This document shows positions 20,147 to 32,509 of a stretch of DNA of 64,000 nucleotides, one piece after another. Location of the stretch: positions 3,654,849-3,718,848 of the forward strand of contig JARUPZ010000017.1 in assembly GCA_031213475.1 (NCBI GenBank). Reading direction: 5' to 3'. A program made the position numbers and the translations under genes. This DNA comes from Nereocystis luetkeana (Eukaryota > Sar > Phaeophyceae > Laminariales > Laminariaceae). The notes under the pieces were generated by a model. That model saw only the letters and a list, made by a program, of their open reading frames with translations, did no database searches and was not told the origin of the DNA. Numbering within the stretch: position 1 is the stretch's first letter; the number at the start of each line of letters is the position of its first letter.

Positions 20147-23100
20147 ATGCTTTATTTCCCGCGCCCTGGCTTAATGCTGTTCGCCCTGCTCTTGATTGGG
20201 GTTATCAGAGGTACCGTAGGTATCGTCTCTTGCCCAACTACGGCCCAGTCGTTTGACGTCACCACTACCGCAGAGGCGGCGGAGCTGGCGACGGCCCTGA
20301 ACTGTTCCGGGGGGGGCTCGTTCGATGTACTGTGGGAGGGAACCGTCCTCGTTGAGGAAACTCTCGCGTTGACCGACGGTATCGTGGTTTCGATTGCCGG
20401 CGTCGGATTGGGTGCCGTCGTGGACGGTAGCGGCACTACCCAGCTCTTCACCGTCACCAATTCCACCTTGAACCTCGCCGAAATTGGACTAGCGAATGGC
20501 CACTCCAGCGACAATGGCGGGGCGATTTGGGTTGCCGGTGTTGACTCGGTGGTGTCCTGCAGTGGAACGACAGCGTTCAGTAGCAACTCTGCCGACAAGG
20601 GGGGTGCCGTGAGCATTGAAGACGGCGCCGTCGGGTCATGGAGCGGCAACACGTCTTTCACCGGGAACACCGCCCAATTTTCTGGAGGTGCCGTGCACGC
20701 CTTTACAAGCCCGAACCTGTCATGGACCGGCCAAACCGATTTCAGACGAAACGAGGGCGGTGCCGAGGGCGGTGCGCTGCGTTCCTTTGAAAGTGCCGTC
20801 ACCTTTACCGGAGAAGCAAGTTTCACCGAAAACTCTGCTGGAACTAGAGGGGGCGCCGTCTATGCGACTGAATCAAACGTTTCCTGGGTTGGAGTCACGG
20901 CGTTTCAATACAACATCGCCGAGGCAAGCTCCGATGGCGGGGGCACCGTGGAGGCCTTCGATTCCGTTCTTTCCTGGGAGGGTAAGACGTCTTTCAACGG
21001 GGGTATAGGCGGCATGTCGGGAGCGCTTGCTGCCTATGGCTCTAATGTTTCTTGGGAAGGGGAAGTCAGTTTCTGTGACAATGAGGCCGGGCTTGACGGG
21101 GGAGCACTAGCTATCCTGGACTCCTCCACTGCCTCTTGGGTGGGAGAAACGCTTTTCTGCAACAATCGAGTAACAAACCCCGGCACCTTTACCGGCGCAG
21201 GTTTGGGCGGAGCATTGTACGTGTTAGATTCCGCAATTTCTTGGAACGGGACCACGACCTTCACCAATAACTCGGCCGACTCTGGGGGTGCGGTTTTCGC
21301 AGACGGTGTTGTCACAATGGCCTGGGGAGGAACGAGTGCCTTCGTGGAGAATACAGCCTTCGTGAACGGGGGCGCTGTATTGCTGGAAACCGAAGTGTCG
21401 TTGGATCTGGAGAGCTTGGGAACCAACTTGTCGTTCACTGGAAACGTCGCTGATGTTGCCGGCGGCGCGTTGTTCATGTCGGGCACCAGCTCTGGTATCA
21501 CTTGGCGAGGAGCTAGATTTACCTCCAATTCTGCTTTGAACGGTGGTGCCGTGTACTCCATAGCTAGTGGCACCTTGGTGGAAATGGGTACCGAGCACCC
21601 TACAGAGTACTTCGACTGCACGTTTTACAATAACACGGCTGAGGCGAGCGGTGGGGCTATCGAGAGTGCGGCCGGCAAAGACGATTTCGTTGACTGCACG
21701 TTTGAGGCAAATACGGCAGGGGAACTGGGGGGGGGATTAAGGTTGGCGGGGAGTGCAACTCTGACGGGCTGCGACTTCGTGAGAAACGGCGCAGGCGAGG
21801 CAGGGCCGGCCGTGGCGAACATCGGTACTGTCAGCGTGCTCGACAGTTCTTTCTCCGAAAACAGCTTGATCTGCGGCAACGGAGATTTCGTGAATTACAT
21901 CGTCGAGGCAAGGAGGAAGTAGCGAGGATGCATGTATTAGGCGACGTTTAAATAGACGTAGTGACATACGAAAGGCTCGTGTAGAGAATACCTCGGAGGC
22001 GTTTAGCTCACCCGGTAAACCTCTGCCCCCGCGCTTGGCGTACCCGCTATTGCCATTCAATGCACGCGTATGAAAACGAGTCCCTTAGGATGACGCCTTG
22101 CTTGTTCAGCACCCATCGCGCATGTTGCTGGCTCAGGGGCACTGAACTGTTGAGGGGCTTGCACGTTTTGACGGTACAGCATGCTGCTGAATTGGCCGTA
22201 TGCCCAACGCAACCTCTCGCCGTGGAGCGTGTGTGCGGACGAGATATCGTCCCGTTTGGTTGACCACAATGTGCGTAGCCGCCCTCCCCGCCACCGGTGC
22301 CACCCGACACCACAAGAGACAGTCGACGCCAAGAGTATAGTTGTGTAGCTGTGTTTCCGTGACGAACCCTTCATCGCTATTTACCCTCAGCGTTGATAAA
22401 GTGGATCATGCGATTGCGTCCGCTCTTGGTTTCACCTGACGTACACCGTTCGCGTTGTGTTTGTTTGCTTTCGTGGTTTCGCAGGATTCCTCCCAAGACG
22501 CTGAAACAGAGTACTACTACAGCGTTTGCGACGGATGCGAAACGTGTACCGGAGATTGCCCGATCGTGGGAGGAGACGGAACCCAGGAGTGCCTTGCAGC
22601 CCTCGAGAATACCATGAGTAATGGTGCGGACGAAAATTCCGGTGTGCCGATCACCCTGGAAACTCTCAAGATCAACTCCGGCTACTGGCGTTCAATGAGC
22701 AATTCCACGTCCATCCTGCCTTGCTGGAACGAGGATGCTTGCCTCGGAGGCCTCACGGGCTCGGAGAGTTACTGCGACGAGGCCTACAGGGGGCCATGTG
22801 AGGTTTGACCCATTCCTTGATAGGGTCTTTTCCTTCTTCATTTCTTCCGGGGCTGTTCAGTGGAGGAACTCTGTACTATTACGGAGCAATTAGTGAGCTA
22901 TCGTGGGGTCACCCGAACACTGACTTTGAGTGAATGCAACCCGAAGGCCTAGGTAAACACCGAATGCCATTTGTGCGAGTGTCAGGTGGTTGCTCTACTG
23001 TCAGTTGGCGATGTGCGTTTTGCAAGACCGTGCATGAGCAGAGGGTGTTAGTCAGCTATCGTAGATAGTGACTCGGGTATTGTGGCTACAGATATTCGTT

Positions 23101-26100
23101 GGCCGAAGGATAGTTGAGGCGGGGATATCCCAGTCTCCGTCACCAAGTAATTGTTGGCAACAGCTGTCAGGAGCGTGAACGTGACGCGATTTAGATGATT
23201 TGTATCTTGGTATCACGATCGCTTCCGCTCGGCTTGCTGCGCCAAGCATCAAAGATGCCTGGCGTGTCCTACACTCTTCACTTCCCAAGACGATGAGCTC
23301 GCTGCAGAACCAGACCGATCCTGAGATACTCCCATCTCATACTGGCGTCGACGGCCAGGCAACAACCATATCACATTAACCCCTTTTAGCACCGCGACGT
23401 CCCCAAATATTTATCTCACTCGGATCCAAAGTGTGTTGTCCCCAAAACGGGCGTGGAGTCCAAACGGTGTAAAAGCACAACATGGTGTTTACGACTGATA
23501 TTGGGCAGAGTTCTTCAGGTAAGGAGCCCCCCGGCAGTCATCAATGGTTTTTGTCCAAACGCACTATTACGGGGGACCATAGTTAATAGCACCGATAGTA
23601 TACGTAAAAACATAGATATTAAACCATTTTTACTAACAATATTTGGTCCTATTAACTATGGTCCCCCGTAATATTAGTACCTCCAATTGCGACCCCTATC
23701 GCAGCACGCCTCATTCGGGCAAAAAACACAGTTTGCGAGAACACATACGCAATTACTCCCTATAACATTATTGGCCAGACTCAAATGTTTTTCTCCCACG
23801 CGATGCAGGGTTTTGTCCTACACAGTACTCTGTACACATGATAGTCTCATTATCATGTTCGTCTAAGCGTCGACGAGCCTCACAATTCTCAACTCATAAA
23901 AATCGTGCATGCAGGGATCCCGTACTGCCTGCATACAATCTTCTTTGCTTCTATGATACCCGCCATACACACGACGTTCATAAGTTTCGGATATTATGCG
24001 TACCGCTTTCGGATCGTCTTGTCGAGAAAATGTATCGAATCTCCGTACGTAACCTTATCTACCCTCAATGAATATGACGCAATGCTCTATGCTTAACAAA
24101 ACTACCCCCCCAACCTTTACTGCCATCCACACTATCCCTCTCTGCAGACTGCGCCATCTGCGCAGATGACTACGCACCGACGTTAGCGTACACGTGCAGC
24201 AAGTGCTCGAAGGGCGAGGGGATCGCGTTTGCGGTGGTTGTCCTGCTAGTCGCCATCGCGGCCGTCGTTGCTGTTATCGTTCATCTGGTGTCGAACCACC
24301 AAGAAGAGAGAAACACGCGTTTCTCGCGACTGACAAAGAGTCTTCCTGTGCAGGGCCTCAAAACCGTCGTTGTCGCCTGGCAAATCTTGACCCAGGTGAG
24401 TTTGTTTTCTGGGGTCTTCGTGTGGTGGCGTAGCTTAGGTCCTGCTGCATCCACAATAGAGTGGGAAAACACCCGGCGGCCCTCTACTGCTCTTAGACGT
24501 TGTGCAGGTGGTGTGGCACATGACACTGTTTTTTTCACAGGTGTACTTGTGGGATGTACATGCCATCAGTGTCACCCGGCTGCTGTGTTGAGTTCGGCGA
24601 ATTAAACGGGCCAAGGAAGCGGTGCGCGCATGTAGGTATGCAGATGGAGCCATTCGCGAGGGGGCACACTTCGTCGCCTCCTGCCCCCGCCGCCCCCTGC
24701 CAATTGTTTACGGATGTGACTACCGCCGGTCGCTTTTCCATGGACCCTCGCAACCCCCTACAATAACGGATTCCCGACTGTCTCCTCACCGGTCTGTCGA
24801 CGCGTGCTTTGGTAGGTGTAGTAGGGTTCGACTTTCTTACTGATGGGGGTCCTTCACCCGAAATCGACGGAATGCCAACGCTATTTTTAACCATTCCGCA
24901 GGTTTCTTTTGCAGACCTAAGCCAGGGGACTCGTATTTTCTTTAGTATATTGTTTGTGTCACCTAAAAATAGTATAAAGCTCCGCAAGCAGGAAACCCCA
25001 GGTAAACAATGGCGCACTCGAACCCTAGCGTGTGTCTGGTGCTGAAATCAGGGTGGAGTGTCTTTCACCGGTCCTAGACAACCTCACCACACACGCTAGC
25101 ATCCCCGTCACCCCTACGTGGCACGAGCCCTACCGTTTCAAACAAGATGTTCCCCGCCGCCCACGATGTGCTCTTCAACTTTCGTATGACCCCTGATACG
25201 CCAATGCTTTCGGCGCATCGTTTTTCAGTTTGACGCTGTGGCCAATGTCACCTACGCCGGTGTGTACGGCGAGTTCTTGAATGGCCTCTCCTCCATCATT
25301 AGCTTCGACTTGGGGCTGGTACTGTCCGCAGGCTGCATGGTGACGACTGACTTTCACGATCGGGTCCTCATCTCCACCCTGGGGCCGTTGGTAGCACTTG
25401 GCGTAGTGGCAATATGTTTCAAGGTGGCGGCCAGGAGAAACCAGGGGTCGGAGGAAGCACTCCAGGTTGTTCGGCGGAAGCACTTCTCCATGGCACTTCT
25501 GATTACCTTTCTCGTTTACTCCTCGGTTTCTTCCACGGTGTTCCGGGTGTTCGACTGCGAAACCCTGGACGGTGGGGCGGAATACCTCCGCGCGGACTAC
25601 ACGATTGAGTGCACGGACCCCAAACACAAGGCCTTCAAGGTTGGTTACATTCGCATTTGAGAGCTCGCAGTGTTTACCCACGAGAGAAAGGCCGTCCTCG
25701 TGTGGTTGGTTTGAAGATGAGTGACGGGCAAGATGTACAGCGTAGCCGCTGGGCTCTCCACTGCGATCGGTTTTGCATCTAGATGCCGTTGATTTCAGGA
25801 TTGGTGACGGCAACAAGCAGATGTACACCATTACCCACGGAGATACTCGCAGTAGTCGGCGCTCGCACCGAAGCATAGAAGAAGCGCCAAAGTTTCGCCT
25901 TTGTCGGGCAAGTGCGGTCCGAAGGAATTGCAGCCCACAGGTATATTATGAGAGGTTCACCTTTAACCCTCACCTTGCTGAAAAACATTACGTCAGATGA
26001 TTTCCAACAAAATGTCCCCGAGCAAAAAAAACGAATGCAGTACTTGAGCTAACTCAGACTAATTCAATGTAAGATGTTTTGATCATATATATGCAGATCT

Positions 26101-27320
26101 TACAGGGGAACCTAATAACATCAAGACGGGCCCCCGAGTGTGCTTGTGTTTTGTGTACTTCAGCACCACTGAGATTGAAGTAAGCGCACACGGTTGACCG
26201 CTGACTCTGTGGTCAAGCTGTGCACCTAACCGTGCCGATATGTACTGTATGTTCGCGCTGTGCTGGGGACGACGGATGCTTTTATCCCTCTGACGGGAAC
26301 ATCAAGGCCTTTGGGCTTCCATTCCGACCGGCCGCATGATTGTTCAGACACCTATGACAACATCTAGCCTGTGGTCACACGTGTCCCCCAAATACCACAA
26401 AACAACTAAACGCCTCCCTCCCTCCCTCCCTCCCTCCCTCCCTCCCTCCCTCCCTCCCTCCCTCCCTCCCTCCCTCCCTCCCTCCCTCCCTCCCTCCCTC
26501 CCTCCCTCCCTCCCTCCCTCCCTCCCTCCCTCCCTCCCTCCCTCCCTCCCTCCCTCCCTCCCTCCCTCCCTCCCTCCCTCCCTCCGCTTCCGCCACCGTT
26601 GCCATCCCTCCGTTGTTGGTATTTCACACGTTTGCGATGCAGGTGTACGGCGTGTTCATGATCCTGTTGTACCCTATCGGCATCCCTGTCCTTTACTCCG
26701 TCGTCTTGTTCAGGAACCGCGGGATTGTGACAGACAAGCGACACCGTGCGGAGCAGAGCTCGTCAGATCTGCAAGTGATCGCCAGCCTGTGGAAGCCGTA
26801 CAGGCCGTCACGGTACTACTACGAGGTGGTGGAATGCGCCCGCCGAGTTACGCTCACGGGGGTTGTTGTGTTCATCTACCCAAACACGGCCGCGCAGGTC
26901 GCAGTCACCCTTGTGCTGGCGTTTGTTTTCGTCATGGTGTCGGAGTCGTTGGTGCCCTACGCATCAACGCAAGACGCCTGGCTGTCACGAGTTGGACACA
27001 CCGTGGTGTTTCTTTCTATGTTTCAGGCATTGGTTATTAAGGTCGACGTCTCGGACGAGAGTAGCGACAGTCAAGAAGTGTTCGGAGGCGTCCTTTTGGC
27101 GGCCAATATTTGCATGGTATCCGCCGTAATCGCGGAGGCGACGCTGGTGATATGCTCATTTTGCGGCCGTGGAGATGCTGCTCCGAAGGAAAAGGTGGAG
27201 CCATGGGCTCGAAATACTGCTAGCAACCAGACTGTTGTGCCAAACTGGGACGTGGCCGAGGCTGACGAGGATGACGGCCTTCCGCCATTTACAGGCAAGG
27301 TGCCGGAGCTTCTAGTGTAA
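20147..27320 (+). CDS. Secreted beta-helix / multi-pass membrane protein (5 exons)
   Basis: Proposed CDS: 20147..21889, 22485..22797, 24148..24395, 25229..25639, 26643..27320 (3393 nt, 1130 aa). Every intron is GT-AG and every junction keeps the frame; the split codon at exon 2/3 makes Tyr in GPYCAIC. Residues 1-25 form a signal peptide. Residues 30-580 carry about 15 coils of about 30 residues with GGAV/GGAL and FxxN motifs plus a recurring SWxGxTxF, the signature of polymorphic-membrane-protein beta-helix repeats. Residues 582-707 are Cys-rich (CDGCETC, GYWRS, LPCWNEDACLGG, YCAIC, CSKC), resembling ephrin-receptor-like/GCC2-GCC3 modules. One membrane helix lies at about 711-733, then about six more after 810, including MILLYPIGIP (911-920), a TRP/PKD-like feature by recollection only. 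The acidic tail is probably cytoplasmic. An adhesion or sensing role is inferred. The donor of exon 1 could also lie 12 nt downstream, at 21902. The start codon is the ATG that gives the signal peptide. Confidence 0.85.
21890..22484 (+). other. Intron 1 of the beta-helix protein gene
   Basis: Donor GTGAAT, acceptor TTTCGCAG. In-frame reading stops at 21922, supporting splicing. A GTTTAGCTCACCCGG stretch near 22006 resembles a tRNA A-box, but no T-arm follows. Confidence 0.7.
23380..23470. mobile_element. TTAA-flanked MITE, decayed copy in intron 2
   Basis: TTAA (23376-23379) is followed by CCCCTTTTAGCACCGCGACG. The right side has TTGTCCCCAAAACGGGCGTG, matching the arms of the 35479-35567 element. 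The right TTAA is lost. Confidence 0.65.
23567..23671. mobile_element. TA-flanked MITE, 105 bp, full copy in intron 2
   Basis: TTACGGGGGACCATAGTTAA to TTAACTATGGTCCCCCGTAA, with TA on both sides (23565-23566 and 23672-23673). The terminal inverted repeat is about 27 bp, running into AGCACC and GGTCCT. A TA target with short TIRs is the pattern of Tc1/mariner-derived (Stowaway-like) MITEs. It makes no protein. Confidence 0.88.
24396..25228 (+). other. Intron 3 of the beta-helix protein gene
   Basis: Donor GTGAGT after LTQ, acceptor TTTTTCAG before FDAVANVTY; both sides are phase 0. A decoy acceptor (TTTTTTTCACAG) occurs at about 24540 but is not needed for the frame. Part of a dispersed repeat lies at about 24838-24885 (see 27738). 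Confidence 0.75.
25640..26642 (+). other. Intron 4, with a CCTC microsatellite near the acceptor
   Basis: Donor GTTGGT after HKAFK, acceptor GCGATGCAG before VYGVFMILLY; both sides are phase 0. A CCTC tetranucleotide run occupies 26413-26585, ending 57 nt before the 3' splice site. Open frames reading Leu-Pro-Pro-Ser or Gly-Arg-Glu-Gly through it are repeat artefacts. Confidence 0.75.
26413..26585. repeat. (CCTC)n microsatellite, about 43 units
   Basis: About 173 nt of uninterrupted CCTC tetramers. It forms an all-pyrimidine tract on the sense strand of the gene, just upstream of the intron 4 acceptor, so length changes could affect 3' splice-site use. Confidence 0.95.
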
Positions 27321-30300
27321 GTAGGCAGTACTTCACAGGTGGTCGGGACATCCTCCCTGCCAGAGTGGGCGCGAAATAGTCCTTGTGGCTACATCCAACG
27401 ATGTAGTGAGACCGAGAAAGTGTCAACCGAACTTTCGATTCGGTACGCCTAAAGCTCATAGCATTCATTCTTCAATGTTGTTAGCTTGGATTTTGATACA
27501 GCCCTCACAAGGCAAAGGGGGTGTCCGGGACAAGTGGGATACGGTCATTACCCCCCAAATTGACCTTAGGGGCAGATGATTCCTTGTTGAACGTTCCTTG
27601 GGTTTTTGATTAAACTGCTCACAGGTTCCTAGCTTCCACTGAAAGATATTCACCGAGGTTATAGGTTTTAGATCGTTTCGTTGTACGATAGACGCGCTCT
27701 ACGATAGAGGTAGCAAATTTCCGCTCAAACTGTTTTCTGAATGACGGGGTTCCTTAACCCAAAATCGTCGGAATGTCAATCTTGTTTGCAAATATGGCAT
27801 TAACGTATACTTGGGCCATGAGATTATTCATCGGGATGCAATTTGAGTTTTGCTGACGTCAGCTGTCGGGTGAGGTTTGGAGCTCCTTAAGCGAGGAGCC
27901 TCTGAAAATTAAGGGTGAATATATATAGCAGAAGGCCTTGATAGCACCTGGCATCGTTGCAGATATGCACGCATTTTGTTTCCCGCGTGGTCACACTGAC
28001 CGCAGAGTCTACCAGTTCGTCTAGGAATAGCGTGGCGGGCTGAGGCTTTTCGAAGCGTGTGCGGTAGGATAACGCCCGGCGTCGCTGCAAGTAGAAAATG
28101 CGTTTCACGCGTATCGTATCCCCGCCTCTTTATCGGAGCTCCATCATCGCCAACCCGCCGCGATCGTGCACTTCAAGGGGACATCGAGTGTTGTTGCCCT
28201 AGTACGTTTACGTGTCAAAATGAAACGGTGGAGCCTTCGTAGCACTCGATGGGTAGCTCGATCGGGAGCAGCACGTGCGAGATACAGCGCCTTCGATATA
28301 GGGCACATGAGTTAAAAAAGGACGAAACGGGCGTTCGTCAGTGTCTGCTATATGTGTGTAAGACGTATGGGCGCGTTAATGTGAGCGGGCTTGTGTTTGC
28401 GACGAAGCCCAGTTGGAGCATATCTGCGTGCGGTATGCCAGCTAGTCGTGTGTGGGAGCCTGAAGTGTGTTCGTGGTTGTGTGGCGACCAGCGGTTTGTT
28501 TAGCTGGAGGTTTAGAACAATTCACCGCCGAAGCTCACTTATGCGTATGTATTTATCGATGTCGGTAGAAGAGAGGTGGCATGGTCGGTCTGACTGTTTG
28601 TTGGCGTGCCCGAGGGTTATTTTTATGTATTAAGGTACAAGGCAAGATCAACCACCGAGCGCGAGCCGTTTGTATGTTCGAGTAGCTTTTCCTTTGCAGA
28701 GTGAGTTTCTGTATCAGGGAAATAGCATGACTACTGGAATGCTGACGTCCAGGTGAAGATGTTAGACTTTGATGGGCCTTCGGTGTTCAGCCGAATCGTC
28801 AGTGATATGATTCACAAGTTGCGCGTCATTTAAAAGATAAACCTGGGAATACCAGGAAGGGTAATGGAACAGAGTTCAACCTTCGAATCACGTAAGTACA
28901 ACATCTGCACACGATTCTTATTCGATTTTCAGCAGATCTACGATGTGAGGTATTCACGTTTCGGGAATAATTTGAATTCGAGTAGGTCATTTCGAGCATC
29001 TACAAAGCATTGGGTAGCCTAGAAGAGGCCCATGAAAAAATACAGCGTCATCTACGAAAGCCTTGAGTACGTTGAAAGGGCGATATATGCAGGGTTCCGT
29101 CCCCCTCGAAAATCAATCCTCGCTTGAACACTTGGGCCACACAAGGCCCACCTTTCGCCGTGTATATACACATCGCTTTCGGTTTTTTAGCTCAATAAGC
29201 CACAAGGTGTTTCAGCGTCACTCTATCCCATCTGCAAGCCCCTTCCTAAACCGGCGTCAAGCAGAAGAGGTCGAATCCACCCTCTGGTGGCCATGTCGGC
29301 CTCGACAGGCTTTTGGGCTTGATCATCGCGTTGCAATTTTTGCGTTTCTCAAATTCAGTTTCTGGGTGTCACTGGAGTCTAGAGCTCGTCAAGCGAGGAC
29401 CCCCATAAATAATACCCTGGTATTATAGATGTAACCTCGACCGTGGCACGCGTCCGCGACTGGTGCGTTGGTACGATTTGAAGTTCAGAGACCTTGAGGT
29501 GCTGATCGAGCCTGGGTTATGCCCCAGTCCAAACAACTAACTCTGCGAGAACATCACGTTGAGCGCTTGGACGACATAGTCGCCCGAAGTCATGCATATA
29601 TATATACATATATATATTCGTATATATATACCTACATAGTGTTTCGGGCAGCTGGACGCGAGCCCTCCAAGGTTACGCTGTCTCGTCATCTGATGCCGGA
29701 GTCTTTTCCCGAGCCAGCGGATTCGACTTTAGACCCCTATTTTTGTGTCCTCGGTGTGCGCCATCTTGGACGTTTTCGAACCTACTTTGAAGAGAGGCTT
29801 CCCAACATTGTGGGTCTGGCGTGGTATAACGACATATGCTGACCCCTCTGCTGGCGTTAGCGCTGCCCGTACAACTTTGTTACGCCTTATTGTCTGAGCT
29901 CCGTTTATTAAGACCAACCGGATCAATATTTCCCGTGCGCTACGCACTGTATCCCTGCGACACGTATCCCAGTAAAAGTAATATCGTGCAAGCCGGTAGT
30001 TTGGTACTCGAAGAGGAGCTCAACTGCCAAGACAAATACTGAGCCAGTCCAACCCTACCACCGTGGGATGCGTGTATCACACAATGTGTTATTCCCAACG
30101 CTTTCCTCCTCCGGGGAATATGCGAACGCAGCGATTTTCTCTCCCTCCCCGGATCGTCTATGTTTTACCTAACTTCCTTCTGTTGGGGAGTTGTGGAACT
30201 CTTCAAGTTAGGAACTTTGTAAATCATGCAGTACATAGGTCCTATATCCCGACCTTAGCACACATCCAGTACAATAATAGTCACTTTGCCGCCAAACGTG

Positions 30301-30759
30301 AGATTGCACTTGATTGACCGCTTCGACGCCTATATAAGTGTATCTACGACTCAACGCCCCAGCGGAGATGTGGTTACTCGATATTTTGCTTTCGGGAGTC
30401 AGCAAAACGGGTACGCGTCGGACACATCACAGTCTAGATCGCCACATGGAGTGGCTTGTAACTATCTATCGAACACGTGTCAGCGAGTCTTGCCCTTACG
30501 GCCAACGCCACCCCTCGTCAATACCAAATCACCACCCGACACCACGCGCCTACTAATAGTAAATGCCACAACAATGAGGATATCATATCTACAAATATGA
30601 TTACGTCCAGGGGAGTCACCGGCCAGTAGGCAATCGCTAGGGAAACGATAGAAAAACGCGCAAACGGTTCACACAGCTTGCAAATTTGAGTATCGACCGA
30701 TCTGCCGATGGTTTGAACTCACAGCTGACGTACTTTTTTTAGTTTTTCATTAAACGCTA
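27321..30759. other. Gene-poor stretch after the beta-helix gene
   Basis: No gene could be supported. A dispersed repeat copy lies at 27738-27905, and a related fragment at about 29336-29412 (GAGCTCGTCAAGCGAGGACC). A TATATATA-rich tract lies at 29597-29635. The 107-aa frame at 29519 spans the TA tract and shows no domain. Confidence 0.4.
27738..27905 (+). repeat. Dispersed ~170-bp repeat, copy A
   Basis: TGAATGACGGGGTTCCTTAACC, TATTCATCGGGATGCAATT, GGGTGAGGTTTGGAGCTCC and GCGAGGAGCCTC recur in inverted orientation at 48766-48938. A partial match (GGTCCTTCACCCGAAATCG, ACGGAATGCC) is in intron 3 at about 24847. The ACGATAGAGG motif just upstream (27700) also precedes the other copy. No coding potential is seen. 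Confidence 0.7.
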
Positions 30760-30841
30760 TTACGGGGGACGATAGAATAGGACCTACGGTACGCACAAAG
30801 CTAAAACAATATTTGGTTATATTCACTTTAGCCCCCCGTAA
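30760..30841. mobile_element. TA-flanked MITE, 82-bp deleted copy
   Basis: TTACGGGGGACGATAG to TAGCCCCCCGTAA, with TA on both sides. It keeps AGGACCTACGGTACGCACAA and AATATTTGGT of the family but lacks about 23 bp of the interior. Confidence 0.8.
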
Positions 30842-30920
30842 TAGTCCACCAGGTAAATAGGGACACATATAGGTTTTTGTGTGGGTAACGTATGTTCTAT
30901 TGAATGTGACCCCCCGTAAT
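30842..30920. mobile_element. Adjacent degenerate relic of the same MITE family
   Basis: AATAGGGACACATATAGGTTTTTGTG and GTGACCCCCCGTAAT resemble one arm and the end of the TTACGGGG family. It lies directly next to the 30760 copy, which may reflect nested or tandem insertion. Confidence 0.45.
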
Positions 30921-32402
30921 GGCGCGACGGTCGGAGCCGTGGCCGTGCCAGCACTTCGTCATACGAAAACACATACATATATACCGAGGACGCAGTTGGA
31001 CGGACTCGTAGTAACTATACGCTTTAGAACGGAGAACGAAACGTGGATAAGAGGTCAGCTTCACAACCCCACTTTTCCAAACAGCGCCATTCAATACACG
31101 CTTCGAACAACCCGTGCAAATGGGTATAAAAAGGAAGCACCAACGCGTGGCGGGAACGAGCAGGCGGTTGTATATAGGGAGCACTGCTAACAGTGTACAA
31201 GAGCCAGCTTCGGCGTTGTCTAGATACAGCGAGCGACGAGTGTTTTGTCTTTTATCAGTCTGACCTGTAAACACGTTATCTACGGAGCTATGATGGTTGC
31301 AAAATAAATATCGATCGATCACCCGTGCGAGGGTAACTTCCTTACAGCACTCCCCCTCCCTCTGAACGGCGGGACATTTGGAGCGTCGGCACCGTATACG
31401 ATCGCACGCTGACTTACCAGTTTCGTTTCAATCTCTGGGGGATCAGGGAAACATGATAATTGGGACGCAAGCGCAAACGCTTCAACAACAAAAACGTTCA
31501 AGGTGAGATTCCAACCCGTGTCCTCCCGACGACGCCAACTGTGAAGGTGCCCCTGCTGAGCTATAGGGGTAAAAGGCCGATCGAATACCCTGGCCAGGCT
31601 CATCCTTACGTCAGACGTTTGTCGTCGACCACCTGTATCACAAACTCCGGCAATTTGGGGCGAGAGGATAGCGACCAAGGCGGCTGCAAATCCTTACCGG
31701 TGTATGTAGGCAAACTATGCTGCTATTCCCACTCCACATACATGCCTATACCTTTTTTTTCATAGCGTCACTTTCGCCCAAGCTGCAATTGTATGACGAT
31801 GGCGCTCATCTCCTTCCACCACTTGCCTTTAAGGTGAAACGCCTCTTTCACGTCACTACACTCTTACTATCACTCTAGTATAGCTATAACACACCATAGA
31901 TAGGGGTGGCAGGAGTTGGACAGAGTATTATCAAACCTATGGGGGTTTTCAAGACATACATGGGGGCTGCGTCTCCCACCCAGAAAGAGATTTCCAAGAG
32001 AATAAGGACACTTAACGCCACGAGCAATGCCATTTCCTCGGTCTGTAGCGAAAACAACAGTAGTAGTAGCATAAAATCACACGATTTTTAGGTAGTTCCA
32101 ATCAGTTCTAAATAGTTCGGACCAAACCGTCTGCTTCCATCGCACCAAGCGTAGTAGGGGCAGCAAGACGCTGCTAGAAATATTATTGACTAATCCGGCT
32201 CCTTAAACGGAGGGGCTACCCCACGTGGTGTATTTTTACTATCGTTTTCGTTACGGGCCTAGGTAAAGGGCTTTGTTGTATCGGGTTTCGTGTGCAACCT
32301 TCTTCAGCCAGTGTTGGGTGGAGACATACCATAGCGCTACTCAAGCGGGGAACATGAGAAAAGTCGTCGAGAAACAACGAGAAAATTGTTGCGAGACTAC
32401 TA
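30921..32402. other. Intergenic, nothing recognised
   Basis: Frames of 100-140 aa occur on both strands at 30.9-31.8 kb with no domain or splice-consistent signal. No repeat family was identified. Confidence 0.35.
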
Positions 32403-32507
32403 TTACGGGGGTCCATAGTTAACAGGACCAAATATTGTTAGTAAAAATGGTTAAACATATAGGTTTTTATGTATACCATAGGTCCTGTTAACTATGGCCC
32501 CCCGTAA
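32403..32507. mobile_element. TA-flanked MITE, 105 bp
   Basis: TTACGGGGGTCCATAGTTAA to TTAACTATGGCCCCCCGTAA, flanked by TA (32401-32402 and 32508-32509). The length is identical to the 23567, 38741 and 48963 copies; it differs mainly in orientation and a few bases. Confidence 0.88.
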
Positions 32508-32509
32508 TA

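Larger units (their letters stand above)
22798..24147 (+). other. Intron 2, hosting two MITEs
   Basis: Donor GTGAGG, acceptor CTCTCTGCAG. It contains a TTAA-type MITE relic (23380-23470) and a full TA-flanked 105-bp MITE (23567-23671). The choice of donor at 22798 rather than 22803 is decided by phase: only 22798 joins in frame to the Cys-rich end of exon 3. Confidence 0.75.

Noticed and set aside
20152-20826. Minus-strand 224-aa and 195-aa frames within the beta-helix exon
   Set aside because: Shadows caused by the regular repeat composition; the + frame has the signal peptide and PMP motifs.
22000-22050. tRNA gene in intron 1
   Set aside because: An A-box-like TTTAGCTCACCCGG is present but no T-arm or acceptor pairing follows.
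24530-24620. Extra exon in intron 3 after TTTTTTTCACAG
   Set aside because: Exon 3 (ending LTQ) and exon 4 (starting FDAVANV) already join in phase 0 and give a continuous domain; the candidate stops soon after.
26336-27040. 234-aa Leu-Pro-Pro-Ser protein, and Gly-Arg-Glu-Gly frames on the other strand
   Set aside because: Translations of the CCTC microsatellite in an intron; the real exon in this place uses another frame from 26643.
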